Shown: positions 50,404-60,578, numbered from the stretch's first letter. The stretch: DNA of 64,000 bases from Limihaloglobus sulfuriphilus (GCF_001999965.1 NZ_CP019646.1:682001-746000); one strand, 5' to 3'. Translations and numbers: made by a program. The notes: a model not told the origin generated them from the sequence alone.

Positions 50404-53400
50404 ATGTTGCTATATATGCTAAAAAAATACCAGGTTTTGATACTTATTCTCCTTTTTGCCGCTGTTACAGGTTTAAGTCAGCAGCGGCCAACTATTTATA
50501 AGTGGGATTTGCGTTTTGCCAATACCTGGTCAAGGGATTTGCAGTACGACCTGTTTCACTCCGCAGTTGCTCTGCAGGGGCTTGCAAACAGAGACGCACC
50601 CCGCGTGTTTCTCGTATTTGAAGAGGATGATCAGCTCTGGCTCGATCGGCTTGTAGAGCCGGGCGGGCTTTGTGAAGGCTGGAATATTGAGACGATTAAC
50701 AACATTTCCGAATATATCAATATGTTCGCAGGTTTGGCCCAGGGTGTTGTGCTTTATGACAGCTCGCCAGAGACGGGCGTTATATCAACCAGTCTCGTCG
50801 CGACCTCTGCCGCCGCGGCCCGGGACTGCATTGCGCTTAGAAATGACCCTGACAGCGGCGTTTATAAAATGTTTGTGACTAATTCCAGCGGTGCTCGGCT
50901 TCCGATAGTTCTGGATTTGAGCGGCAAATTCACCGGCAGCGGCACAATCTGGCAAACAAGCCGCGAATCTACTGGCAGCGCCAAGTGCGATGCCTATATC
51001 TGGCTGGTAGAGAATTACATCAAAACAGGGCTGTTAGATACTACTAACATCTCTTATACACTGGATTTATGGGGAATGAAAGACGAAGTGGCTCTCGACC
51101 ATACTCAGCTGCGCAACCTTGATTACGCATTCAAGAAAAAGGCCGTGTGTTTCGAGCTCTCGCCCTGGCCTGATGAAGTGCCAAACGACGACCCGACTCA
51201 ACCGCTGGGAACAGATTTTGAGACTTTTAAGACTATTCTCGATGAGTGCAATATACAGAATAACTACTCTGAGATGATAAAGTTCTGCGGTTTTACTAAC
51301 TGGGCATACAAATATACTGCCCGCGCGGGAGGAAGCCACGAAGGGGTTAGTACCGAATGGCAAACAGTGAGGCTTTTGTCAGCTTATAATACCTATATGG
51401 AGGCAGAAGCCCTGGGCCGTAATTTCATCAGCAACACATCTTTTTATAATGCTTTGAAACCTGCTCTTATGCAGAGGCGGTATATTCAGAATCCGCCGCC
51501 GTCATATCAGGAATTAGTTGATAAGGGGTTTATCGATTCGAGCGGCAATGTTGTAGAAAATAATTATGTAATGATATATATGGGTGACTATGATCAGGCC
51601 GCGTGGACACTTTACTGGCTTGCTGGAGACAGGTATGACGACCCTGCACGCGGCGTTGTTCCGTGCAGCTGGGCTCCTACGCCAAACACCTCCGACAGGA
51701 TCGGTGTAGCTTATGATTATATGTACCGCAATAAAAGCGATAAAGACTATTTCATTGCCGGCGATTCCGGAGCCGGTTATGTTAATCCAACCCAGCTTTA
51801 CGGCATAAGGTGGCCCTCTGGATACCCGGACGGGCGGGATATATGGAAAAAACACTGCCAAAAGTACTATCGTATGTTTGATTATTCGATAACAGGCTGG
51901 CTGCTTAATTCCGGCAGCGGTGATTTAAGCCTGACTGATGCTGATACTTATAAGCAATTCAGCGGCGACGGGATAGGCTTTAACAGAGATTTGGACGATC
52001 CTGTTTTGAGCGGCAATGTAGCCCTGATTGAGAGAAATGGGCCGGATCTTTACCGGGATACCATAGAAATTTCGAAATTGGGTTTACAGAGCGGCAGCGG
52101 CGTCAACTTTTCGTGGTACAGAGCAATAAATATTTACCCCCAGAATCTTAAAGACCTTGAAGAAGAGTGCCTTGAGCTTGGCTATGATTATAAATTTGTT
52201 GATGCTTATACGTTTTATTATTTGTTAAGGTATTATTTAGGCGGCAATAATAATCACCGAGTTTGCTGGAGGGGTGATGATATTCCAGATATTTTAGAAA
52301 CCTCTCAAAGCCGACAGGTTCAACTTACGGTCAGAAATGACGGCTGGGATATCTGGAGCCGTCAAGACGGTTATTCATTGGTATATGCGATTGTCCCGGG
52401 CGGGCAGGAGTTAACGGCTGATGATTATAATCTGGATAAGAGAGTTTCTTTGGGTGACTCGGAGGCTGTTTCAACCGGCCAGATCGCAAATTTTGAGGTT
52501 TCTCTGGATATGCCCGAGATCGAAGGCGAATACGATTTATATTTTGATATGATTAAATTCGCAGATGCCAACCTGCTGACGAATCCGAGCTTTGAATCAG
52601 ATTTTGCTGATTGGCGGACATTTGCCGTAAGCGGCTCAGAAGGAGAGTTCAGTATCAGCGGTGACAGCAGTGATGGAGATAAGGCAGTTTTGATGAATAT
52701 TACCAGCGGCTCTCAGGGCGACCATGCTTTAGATCGGGACAGAAACAGGATTGCAGTTGAGTATGGAAACGCATTTAGTGTTTCGTTTGACAGTAAAAAG
52801 GCCGCGGCAGGCGAAACAAAAATACGTCTCACTGTGTCAGAGTTCAATGCAAACGGTGACTATCTGGCTAAATACGGGGCCTTTGACTTCGATCCCGACC
52901 AGAGTCAATACATGCAATGCAATTGTGAATATGAAATTCAGGATGAAAATACTAAATACATCAATATAGGTTTCAGGGTCGTTAATTACAACGGGGCAAA
53001 AACCGCCGGCAGTTATTTGATAGATAGTGTCTCTATTACAGATTCAGATTTAGATAATTCCTGCCTTGCTTTCTCGTCATATAACAATCTGCCCTGGAAA
53101 ACAACTTTGCAGGTTGTCGATGATGTTTACAGCGTTGATACAGACAATGACGGTATCAGTGATGTTGTAGAGTTAGAACACGGTTTGCTGTCCTGGTATC
53201 CCCAAGACGGTGTCTGCGGAGATGTGGGATATCTACAGGCAGATACATCCGGAGATGCAGGGGTGCCGGACTGCTACGTAGATGTTAACGACTTGATAGA
53301 TCTGGCCTCAATGTGGCTTACGGGATCAGCGGGTTATGACGATTTCACTGTACTTGCCAGACAATGGCTCTGGTGTAATGACCCTCAGGCAATAGAGTGT

Positions 53401-53412
53401 TGGCAGAATTAG
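50404..53412 (+). CDS. GxGYxYP-family putative glycoside hydrolase, copy 1
   Basis: This 1002-residue exported protein has a signal peptide (YQVLILILLFAAVTGLSQQ). Its main part matches the GxGYxYP group, named for a motif that here reads GAGYVNP at 456-462. Other family blocks seen are SAVALQGLANRDAPRVFL, KCDAYIWLVENY and YMGDYDQAAWTLYWLAGDRY. The group is predicted to be glycosidase-like but I know of no proven reaction. One CBM-like module follows at about 722-880 (FESDFADWRTFAVSG, DHALDR), then a thrombospondin-3-like calcium motif (DTDNDGISDVVELEHG) near 912 and a dockerin-like end. It shares long nucleotide blocks with the next gene, 14 bases away. Confidence 0.85.
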   Translation: MLLYMLKKYQVLILILLFAAVTGLSQQRPTIYKWDLRFANTWSRDLQYDLFHSAVALQGLANRDAPRVFLVFEEDDQLWLDRLVEPGGLCEGWNIETINNISEYINMFAGLAQGVVLYDSSPETGVISTSLVATSAAAARDCIALRNDPDSGVYKMFVTNSSGARLPIVLDLSGKFTGSGTIWQTSRESTGSAKCDAYIWLVENYIKTGLLDTTNISYTLDLWGMKDEVALDHTQLRNLDYAFKKKAVCFELSPWPDEVPNDDPTQPLGTDFETFKTILDECNIQNNYSEMIKFCGFTNWAYKYTARAGGSHEGVSTEWQTVRLLSAYNTYMEAEALGRNFISNTSFYNALKPALMQRRYIQNPPPSYQELVDKGFIDSSGNVVENNYVMIYMGDYDQAAWTLYWLAGDRYDDPARGVVPCSWAPTPNTSDRIGVAYDYMYRNKSDKDYFIAGDSGAGYVNPTQLYGIRWPSGYPDGRDIWKKHCQKYYRMFDYSITGWLLNSGSGDLSLTDADTYKQFSGDGIGFNRDLDDPVLSGNVALIERNGPDLYRDTIEISKLGLQSGSGVNFSWYRAINIYPQNLKDLEEECLELGYDYKFVDAYTFYYLLRYYLGGNNNHRVCWRGDDIPDILETSQSRQVQLTVRNDGWDIWSRQDGYSLVYAIVPGGQELTADDYNLDKRVSLGDSEAVSTGQIANFEVSLDMPEIEGEYDLYFDMIKFADANLLTNPSFESDFADWRTFAVSGSEGEFSISGDSSDGDKAVLMNITSGSQGDHALDRDRNRIAVEYGNAFSVSFDSKKAAAGETKIRLTVSEFNANGDYLAKYGAFDFDPDQSQYMQCNCEYEIQDENTKYINIGFRVVNYNGAKTAGSYLIDSVSITDSDLDNSCLAFSSYNNLPWKTTLQVVDDVYSVDTDNDGISDVVELEHGLLSWYPQDGVCGDVGYLQADTSGDAGVPDCYVDVNDLIDLASMWLTGSAGYDDFTVLARQWLWCNDPQAIECWQN

Positions 53413-53426
53413 TATAAAAGGTAAAA

Positions 53427-56400
53427 ATGTACCGTAACAAACTGGTAAAATGCATATACATACTGTTTTTAGCTTTTTCTGCACAATTTTTGCAGGCTGC
53501 GGCTAAGCCGACTATTTATAAATGGGATATGAGTTTCTCAGATGGTTGGTCAAAATCTTTGCAGTATGACCTGTTTCATTCGGCAGTGGCGCTTCAGGGG
53601 CTTGCCAACAGGGAAGCACCGAGAGTTTTTCTGGTTTTTGACGAGAGAGACCAGCTCTGGCTTGATCGGCTTGTTGAACCGGGCGGGCTGTGTGAAGGCT
53701 GGAATATTGAGACGATCAACAATATATCCGAGTATATCGATATGTTCGCAGGTCTTGCCCGGGGAGTTGTGCTTTATGACAGCTCTCCTGAGACTGGAGT
53801 TATATCAACGAGTCTTGCCGCGACCTCTGCCGCCGCGGCCCGGGACTGCATTGCGCTTAGAAATGACCCGGACAGCGGCGTTTATAAGATGTTTGTGACT
53901 AATTCCAGCGGTGCCCGGCTGCCGATAGTTCTCGATTTGAGCGGCAAATTCACCGGCAGCGGCACAATCTGGCAGACCGGCCGCGAATCTACCGGCAGCG
54001 CCAAGTGTGATGCCTACATCTGGCTGGTAGAGAATTATATCAAGACAGGGATGTTAGACACCACTAACATCTCTTATACACTGGACTTGTGGGGTATGAA
54101 AGATGAAGTGGACATGAACCATACCCAGCTGCGGAACCTTGATTATGCGTTTAAGAAAAAGGCCGTATGTTTTGAGCTTTCGCCATGGGCTGATGAGGCG
54201 GCGACCGATGATCCGACTCAGCCGCTGGGAACTGACTTTGAGACTTTTAAGACTATTCTCGATGAGTGCAATATACAGAATAACTACTCTGAGATGATAA
54301 AGTTCTGCGGTTTCACTAACTGGGCCCGCAAATATACCGACAATGTGGGCGGGATTCATACCGGCGTTGAAACGGAATGGCAGCTTGTACGGCTACTCAG
54401 CGGATACAACTCGTATCAGGAAGCCGACGCGCCGGGGCTTAATTTCGTCAGTAACACATCTTTTTATAACGCGTTGAAGCCGGCACTCGAAGAGAGGGAG
54501 TATCTGCAGAATTCGCCGCCGTCTTATCAGGATTTGGTTGAGAGAGGTTTTATTGATTCGAGCGGCAATGTTGTGGATAATAACTATATCTTGATATATA
54601 TGGGTGATTACGATCAGGCTTCCTGGATGCTGTACTGGCTTGCAGGCGAGAGGTATGACGACTCGGCCCGCGGCGAAGTTCCGTGCTGCTGGGCTCCTAC
54701 ACCAAATACTTCCGACAGGATCAGCGTTGCTTATGACTATGTCTTTCGCAATAAGAGCGACAAGGACTATTTTGTCGGCGGCAACTCCGGCGCCGGATAT
54801 CTCCACCCCGGTCAGCTCTATGGTGAGAGATGGCCCTCTGGTTACGCAGACGCAAGGGATGTCTGGAAAAGGCACTGCCAAAAGTATTACCGCATGTTTG
54901 ACTATTCCATAAGTTCAAGAATTCAAAACGGCAGCAGCGGCGAACTCGAGCTTGTCGATTGTGAGGTTTATAAGAGTTTCAGCGGCGACGGCATGGCTGT
55001 CAATATGCGTGATAACATTGCGGCACCTATGCTGAGCACTAATATTCCAATAATTAAAACGACTCCGACAATTTTGTACACCGACACAATCAACGCTGCC
55101 AAGCTGGGCCTTACAAGCGGCAGCGGCGTGAATTTTTCGTTGTACAGAGCAATAAATATTTATCCCCAGGATCTCAAAGACCTTGAGGAAGAATGCCGCT
55201 TGCTTGGCAACGATTACAGATTTTTAGATGCTTATAGCTTTTACTATCTGTTAAGGCACCATCTGGGCGGCTATAATACATATAGAGCTTCCTGGGCAGG
55301 TTGTGATGTTCCTGGTATTTTAGAGACTTCTCAAAACCTTCAGGTACAGGTTGCCGTCAGAAATGACGGCTGGGATCTCTGGAGCCGCCAAGACGGTTAC
55401 GGCTTAATGTATGCTATTGTTCCCAGCGGAGAGGAAGTAACTGCTGATGATTTCAGGCTTGATAAAAGGGTGCTTTTGAGTTCATCAGAGACAGTAGCGA
55501 CAGGAGAAACGGCTGATTTTTCAATTTCAATTGAGATGCCGAATCTCGAGGGTGAATATGATTTGTATTTCGACATGGTAGGTTATTCTGAACAGAATCT
55601 GCTGACAAATCCCGGTTTTGAATCTGATTTTGAGGGTTGGCGCACATTCGCGGTAAACGGCTCGGAGGCAGAATTCAGCATAAGCAATGATAGTTATGAA
55701 GGAGACAAGGCGGCTTTAATGAACGTTTTGGCTGCCGCTGAAGGTGACCATGCGATTGACCGCTATATAGATAAGATCGATGCCGAGTACGGAAACAGTT
55801 ATGAAGTTTCTTTCGCAGCAAAAAAGGTTGGAATAAGTGATACCAGGCTTCGGCTTACAGTTTCAGAGCGTGATATAAACGGGGCGTTTTTAGGTAAATC
55901 TCAAACGTATGATTTTAATCCGAATCAAAGTGAATATGACTTGTTCAGTGTGGATTATGCGATTCAGGATTTAAACACAAAATACATCAATGCAGCTTTC
56001 AGAGTTGTTGACAGCAGCGGAGCCAAGACTGCGGGCAGCTGCTTAATAGATAATGTCGCTGTGATAAACTTAGATGAAATAAATAAATATACGTCTTTTA
56101 TGCAGCGAAACAATCTGCCGTACAAGATTGATTTGAAGGTCGTTGACGATGTTTACAGTGTTGATACAGACAACGACGGCATAAGCGATGTTGTAGAATT
56201 AGAGCACGGATTACTGCCCTGGTATCCTCATGACGGCGTTTGCGGAGATGTTGGATATCTCCAGGCTGATAAGTCGGGCAAAACAGGGGCTCCGGACTGC
56301 TTCGTAGATGTTTACGACTTGGCAGATTTAGCATCTAATTGGCTCAGCGTATCTGAGGATTATCGCGATTTCGCAATACTTGCCATGCAGTGGTTATGGT

Positions 56401-56432
56401 GCAACGATCCTCAGACAATAGAATGCTGGTAA
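53427..56432 (+). CDS. GxGYxYP-family putative glycoside hydrolase, copy 2
   Basis: Tandem paralogue of the preceding gene, 1001 residues with the same domain order: signal peptide (YILFLAFSAQFLQA), GxGYxYP region with GAGYLHP at 455-461, one CBM-like module at about 722-880 (DHAIDR), the DTDNDGISDVVELEHG calcium motif and a dockerin-like end. Long stretches are nearly identical in DNA to copy 1 (for example around 50930-51130 versus 53950-54150), while the parts near residues 490-560 differ, so substrate pockets may have diverged. AAAGG precedes the ATG. Confidence 0.85.
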   Translation: MYRNKLVKCIYILFLAFSAQFLQAAAKPTIYKWDMSFSDGWSKSLQYDLFHSAVALQGLANREAPRVFLVFDERDQLWLDRLVEPGGLCEGWNIETINNISEYIDMFAGLARGVVLYDSSPETGVISTSLAATSAAAARDCIALRNDPDSGVYKMFVTNSSGARLPIVLDLSGKFTGSGTIWQTGRESTGSAKCDAYIWLVENYIKTGMLDTTNISYTLDLWGMKDEVDMNHTQLRNLDYAFKKKAVCFELSPWADEAATDDPTQPLGTDFETFKTILDECNIQNNYSEMIKFCGFTNWARKYTDNVGGIHTGVETEWQLVRLLSGYNSYQEADAPGLNFVSNTSFYNALKPALEEREYLQNSPPSYQDLVERGFIDSSGNVVDNNYILIYMGDYDQASWMLYWLAGERYDDSARGEVPCCWAPTPNTSDRISVAYDYVFRNKSDKDYFVGGNSGAGYLHPGQLYGERWPSGYADARDVWKRHCQKYYRMFDYSISSRIQNGSSGELELVDCEVYKSFSGDGMAVNMRDNIAAPMLSTNIPIIKTTPTILYTDTINAAKLGLTSGSGVNFSLYRAINIYPQDLKDLEEECRLLGNDYRFLDAYSFYYLLRHHLGGYNTYRASWAGCDVPGILETSQNLQVQVAVRNDGWDLWSRQDGYGLMYAIVPSGEEVTADDFRLDKRVLLSSSETVATGETADFSISIEMPNLEGEYDLYFDMVGYSEQNLLTNPGFESDFEGWRTFAVNGSEAEFSISNDSYEGDKAALMNVLAAAEGDHAIDRYIDKIDAEYGNSYEVSFAAKKVGISDTRLRLTVSERDINGAFLGKSQTYDFNPNQSEYDLFSVDYAIQDLNTKYINAAFRVVDSSGAKTAGSCLIDNVAVINLDEINKYTSFMQRNNLPYKIDLKVVDDVYSVDTDNDGISDVVELEHGLLPWYPHDGVCGDVGYLQADKSGKTGAPDCFVDVYDLADLASNWLSVSEDYRDFAILAMQWLWCNDPQTIECW

Positions 56433-56464
56433 AATAAAACCTCTAACATAGAAAGGTAAAATTT

Positions 56465-58054
56465 ATGAGTTATACGAAAAACACAAGACGGGAATTTATA
56501 AAAAACAGCTCTCTTGCAACAATTGCCCTGGGTTTAGGCAATCAAATAGGCACGGCAGGTGCTGCACAGAGCCGCGGCAATAGTGATAAACCCAATATAC
56601 TATTTATTTTCACAGATCAGCACAGACTCTCAGCGGTCGGGGCTTACGGCGCGAAATACTGTAAAACCCCAAACATCGACAAGCTGGCAGCAAAGGGTAT
56701 GTTATTTAGAAATACCTATACCAGCTGTCCAATGTGCTCGCCGGCAAGAGGTACTATTATGACAGGCAGATACGTGCACAAGCACAATATCAACGCTAAT
56801 TGCGGCGAATACACCGGCAGGTTATGGGAGATTCCTGACAATAAGAATATCCTTTCCCGCAGGCTTGAATCTGCAGGTTACCAGTGCGGCTACACGGGCA
56901 AGTGGCATCTGGGTACGGACGCTAAAGACACAGCGCTGCCGACCAATCGCGGATTTATCGGCATGGACGTACCCGGTCACGGTGACGGCGGACACAGAAG
57001 CAAAGGCTACCAGGAATATCTCCGCAAGAATAACTACAAAAGAAACATGGTTCCCGGAGAGAGGCCGCATAAAATTACCGGCAGATACGGCGTAGAAAAG
57101 GGCGGCATCGAGAGCTGTGTTCCCCATTATCTCGCTGAGCACACAATTTCTCTGATAGACGATTTTTCAAAGAAAAACCAGCCGTTCTTTATATGGCACA
57201 ATTTCTGGGGCCCCCATGAGCCGTATTATCCGCCGCAGGAATTCATTGATATGTACAAAGATGTTCATATCCCCGAGTGGGAGAACTTTAACTGGAAGCC
57301 GGATAATGAATTCGGCCCGCACAGAATGAAACGCCACGCTCTTGGTTCGGTTTCGCCGTGGAGCGTTTGGGAAGAAGGCCTGAAGCATTATTACGCCTTT
57401 ACCACCTACATTGATTATGAAATCGGCAGACTGATGGAACATCTCGAGAACAAAGGCCTTGCGGATAATACTATTGTCATATTTTCCAGTGACCACGGCG
57501 AGACGCTTGGCAGCCATAACGGCATGGTTGACAAGGGCTGGAGCCATTTCGAGGAGATTCAGAGAGTGCCGCTGATAGTAAAAGATCCACGCATGGATAA
57601 GTCCCAGACGGGTAAAGAGGTGGATAAGCTCATTTCTCAGATCGATATTTATCCGACGATACTTGACTACGCCGGCGCTGATTATGATAAAAACATTGTT
57701 GACGGTGCATCAGTCAAACCCTTTGTCGATGGTAGAAAAGTCGAGTGGCGAGACAGCGTTATAGTTGAATTTTTCGGTATTGGCAACATGGCGACAAATA
57801 TGCTGACCTGCCGCTACGAAAATTACAAATACGGCTATACATGCAGCAACAAAGATGAGCTTTATGATCTGGAAAAAGATCCGCATGAGATGACTAACCT
57901 CATAGATGACGAAAATTATGCCGATGTTGTCGAGATGATGCGTAAAAGAATATACACTTTTATGTGCCGTACTCACTATCCGGGCAGAAATTATTTCCCC
58001 GGTACGAGACTGTTCGGATACAAAAACCACATGTTGGAAAACGCAAAATTTTAA
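56465..58054 (+). CDS. Cys-type sulfatase (CSPAR), Tat-exported
   Basis: Twin-arginine signal (NTRREFIKNSSLATIALGLG) and a sulfatase catalytic domain. The formylglycine motif is CSPAR with Cys91, preceded by the metal-binding FTDQH (Asp51). GKWHLG, and FSSDHGETLG with the second pair of metal ligands, are also visible. It hydrolyses a sulfate ester outside the cytoplasm; the glycan is unknown. Activation needs a formylglycine-generating enzyme or anSME, not seen in the window. It follows copy 2 of the GxGYxYP gene by 32 bases, so it is probably in the same operon. AAAGG lies before the ATG. Confidence 0.92.
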   Translation: MSYTKNTRREFIKNSSLATIALGLGNQIGTAGAAQSRGNSDKPNILFIFTDQHRLSAVGAYGAKYCKTPNIDKLAAKGMLFRNTYTSCPMCSPARGTIMTGRYVHKHNINANCGEYTGRLWEIPDNKNILSRRLESAGYQCGYTGKWHLGTDAKDTALPTNRGFIGMDVPGHGDGGHRSKGYQEYLRKNNYKRNMVPGERPHKITGRYGVEKGGIESCVPHYLAEHTISLIDDFSKKNQPFFIWHNFWGPHEPYYPPQEFIDMYKDVHIPEWENFNWKPDNEFGPHRMKRHALGSVSPWSVWEEGLKHYYAFTTYIDYEIGRLMEHLENKGLADNTIVIFSSDHGETLGSHNGMVDKGWSHFEEIQRVPLIVKDPRMDKSQTGKEVDKLISQIDIYPTILDYAGADYDKNIVDGASVKPFVDGRKVEWRDSVIVEFFGIGNMATNMLTCRYENYKYGYTCSNKDELYDLEKDPHEMTNLIDDENYADVVEMMRKRIYTFMCRTHYPGRNYFPGTRLFGYKNHMLENAKF

Positions 58055-58068
58055 TATAGAGGTGCCAA

Positions 58069-58917
58069 ATGAATAGAAAAAAAGCATTTACTCTGATCGA
58101 ACTTTTAGTTGTAATTTCGATAATAGCTCTTCTGATGTCAATCCTTATGCCTGCTCTGTCAAGAGTTCGAAAACAGGCCAAACGTACGGTCTGCGGTTCG
58201 AATCTGCATAACTGGGGGCTGGCAGTTAACGCTTATTATTCTGACAACGATTACAAAATACCATCGAGCCGAACATCCCGCGGCTCGAGAGGCGGGGCTG
58301 TCGAAGTGCCGTGCCACATGCTTGTATTCAGCGTTAAAGGCTCGCCGTGGGAGCATCAAATGAGTATGGAAAAGATGGATCCTTATCTTCCCGGATTTGA
58401 TGTCAATACGCGTGAGATGTCTCCGGCATGGATCTGTCCTGAGAGCCAGGTTGATACTTCTAAGGTATTCGATCAGTACAAACAGCTCCAGGATTTGGAG
58501 CCTGAACAGAGGACTCCCTACGCAAGGGCCTGGTTCCCCGTATGCTATTCCTATTTTGCCAGGGTAGATTTGTGGCGTGATAATACGACAGAGCCGGAGG
58601 AATTAACAGCCAGAAACCTCTCTGGAGATAAACTTCTTATGGCTGATGCGGTTTATCGCTGGCATAACGGCGGCGCATGGTGGTATAATCACAGTAAAGG
58701 GCGAAGCTCAGTTCATCAGGACAAGTGGGGCGATAACGTTGAAGTTGGAGTGCCGGATATTGCGGGCACAAACCAGCTCTTCGGCGATGGTTCCGTGATT
58801 TGGAAAAATGGCTCAGAGTTTGAGCCCGAGCTGATGAATGAGTGCAGTCCGGATGTAGCCCAGGTACATGCCAACAGTAATTCGCCTACAACAAGCAGGG
58901 ATACCGTCTTCTGGTAA
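58069..58917 (+). CDS. Prepilin-like protein with N-terminal methylation site
   Basis: The N-terminus NRKKAFTLIELLVVISIIALLMSILMPAL is a type IV prepilin / type II pseudopilin signal, with Ala instead of the more usual Gly before the cleaved Phe. The remaining 250 residues end with a TNQLFGDGSV segment and resemble the planctomycete prepilin-like proteins with an H-X9-DG type end, here with wider spacing between the His and the DG. Such genes are frequent among sulfatase and glycosidase clusters in this phylum; their function is unknown. It starts 14 bases after the first sulfatase, with GAGG upstream of the ATG. Confidence 0.85.
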   Translation: MNRKKAFTLIELLVVISIIALLMSILMPALSRVRKQAKRTVCGSNLHNWGLAVNAYYSDNDYKIPSSRTSRGSRGGAVEVPCHMLVFSVKGSPWEHQMSMEKMDPYLPGFDVNTREMSPAWICPESQVDTSKVFDQYKQLQDLEPEQRTPYARAWFPVCYSYFARVDLWRDNTTEPEELTARNLSGDKLLMADAVYRWHNGGAWWYNHSKGRSSVHQDKWGDNVEVGVPDIAGTNQLFGDGSVIWKNGSEFEPELMNECSPDVAQVHANSNSPTTSRDTVFW

Positions 58918-59002
58918 CAGCTCAACTGTGAGGCCGGCGGCAGTAAATCAGTTGAGCATTGCAGAGATTCTCTTTAAAACATATAGATTGAAAGGCTAAT
59001 CA

Positions 59003-60547
59003 ATGAGATATAATTATAAAAGCAGCGGTTTCTCCAGAAGGTCTTTTCTTAAAACCTTTACAGCGGCGGCTGTTGCGGCAGCAGCAGATTACAGTTTGGG
59101 CAGTGGTGTTCATAGTGTGATCGCAAATTCAATCGCCGCAAACGAAGGGCAAACCCCTAATATCGTGTTTATCCTTGCAGACGATCTGGGCTATTCAAGC
59201 ATAAATTGTTTCGGGGCTGACAAAGAGCTCGTTCGCACTCCGCACATAGATAAACTTGCGGAGTCTGGAATACGGTTTACTAACGCTTATACACCGGCTT
59301 CAATCTGCAGCCCGACACGTTACGGCTTCGTAACAGGCAGGTATCCGTGGCGGTCTTCTATGAAGTTTGGTGTTGTTGACCCAGGTGCACCGCTGCTGCC
59401 GGATCCGTCCAGAGTCACAATTGCCGATTGGCTGAAGAACCGAGGCTATGAGACCGCGGCAATCGGGAAATGGCACCTGGGTTACGGCAGTTCGGAAAAT
59501 GGCGAATTTGTTGATTTTACCGGAAAATTATCGCCGGGGCCGCTTGATCTTGGCTTTGATTATCATTTTGGTGTGCCTCAAAATCATGGTGATATGTACG
59601 GGGTATATGTCGAGAATGACGGTATTTACGGTTTGAGAAGCAGAGAGAGGCACCCGTATTCGAAGACCTTTTACGGATCTCAATACCGCGGCTACGATGC
59701 CCCGCAGAGGGTAAATAAAGACGTAATGGGTGATTTGACTGACAAGGCAGTCGAATGGCTGCGGGTGCGATCTGAAGATAAACCGTTTTTCCTTTATTTT
59801 AACCCTGTAGCCGTTCATCATCCTATCACCCCTTCAGACTATATGCGGGGGGTAAGTGACTGCGGCCCGTACGGCGACTTTATCCAGGATGTGGACTTGA
59901 GTGTTGGAAGGCTGGTTGAGGCACTTGAGTATATGAATCTTAAAGAAAATACTATCATAATATTTACCAGTGATAACGGCGGCGATATCCCCGGCGATCC
60001 TTCAAAGCCCGAGAGATACGCTCAAAGCTGCGGCCTTGAGATAAACGGTAAGCTCAAAGGCGATAAGCATACTATCTGGGAGGGCGGCTGCAAGGTGCCG
60101 TTCATCTTCTCATGGGATAAAATTAACAGAAAGGGCGCTCTGTCCAATGATATGATCAGCCTGATAGATGTTTTTGCAACTGTTTGCGAAATCACCGACG
60201 GCAAATTACCCGAATCTGAAGATACTGCTCCGGACAGCTTCAGTTTTCTCTCCTCTTTGAAAGGCCCTGCCGCCGGCTCCAGCCGCAAAGCCATGGTTAT
60301 TTCAGATGTTCACGGAAGGCAGGCACTGATTGCCGGCGGTTGGAAATATATAGACGATACGCTGCCCGAAGGGCTTGCAAAAGCCAGGTCTGGTGTTGTA
60401 AAGTCCTTTAAGAAAGAGCTTTATAATTTAAAGGATGATCCTTCAGAAAGCCGCAACATCTGTGATAAACATCCTGATATTGCTGAAAAGATGTTCAGCC
60501 GGCTTGAGAAAATACGTTCTGTAAATTCATCAAGGACAGTTAATTAA
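59003..60547 (+). CDS. Cys-type sulfatase (CSPTR), Tat-exported
   Basis: The signal region SRRSFLKTFTAAAVAAAA has the twin-arginine pattern. The sulfatase domain shows LADDLGYSS (Asp60-Asp61 metal ligands), the formylglycine motif CSPTR with Cys102, GKWHLGYGS, and FTSDNGGDIPG near residue 325. It belongs to the arylsulfatase A-like S1 family. The target is unknown. It is the second of three sulfatases in a row, which together suggest a densely or variously sulfated polysaccharide. It follows the prepilin-like gene after 85 bases. AAAGG lies before the ATG. Confidence 0.92.
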   Translation: MRYNYKSSGFSRRSFLKTFTAAAVAAAADYSLGSGVHSVIANSIAANEGQTPNIVFILADDLGYSSINCFGADKELVRTPHIDKLAESGIRFTNAYTPASICSPTRYGFVTGRYPWRSSMKFGVVDPGAPLLPDPSRVTIADWLKNRGYETAAIGKWHLGYGSSENGEFVDFTGKLSPGPLDLGFDYHFGVPQNHGDMYGVYVENDGIYGLRSRERHPYSKTFYGSQYRGYDAPQRVNKDVMGDLTDKAVEWLRVRSEDKPFFLYFNPVAVHHPITPSDYMRGVSDCGPYGDFIQDVDLSVGRLVEALEYMNLKENTIIIFTSDNGGDIPGDPSKPERYAQSCGLEINGKLKGDKHTIWEGGCKVPFIFSWDKINRKGALSNDMISLIDVFATVCEITDGKLPESEDTAPDSFSFLSSLKGPAAGSSRKAMVISDVHGRQALIAGGWKYIDDTLPEGLAKARSGVVKSFKKELYNLKDDPSESRNICDKHPDIAEKMFSRLEKIRSVNSSRTVN

Positions 60548-60578
60548 GGTTAGTAATTAAATTCGAGGAATATTTAGT

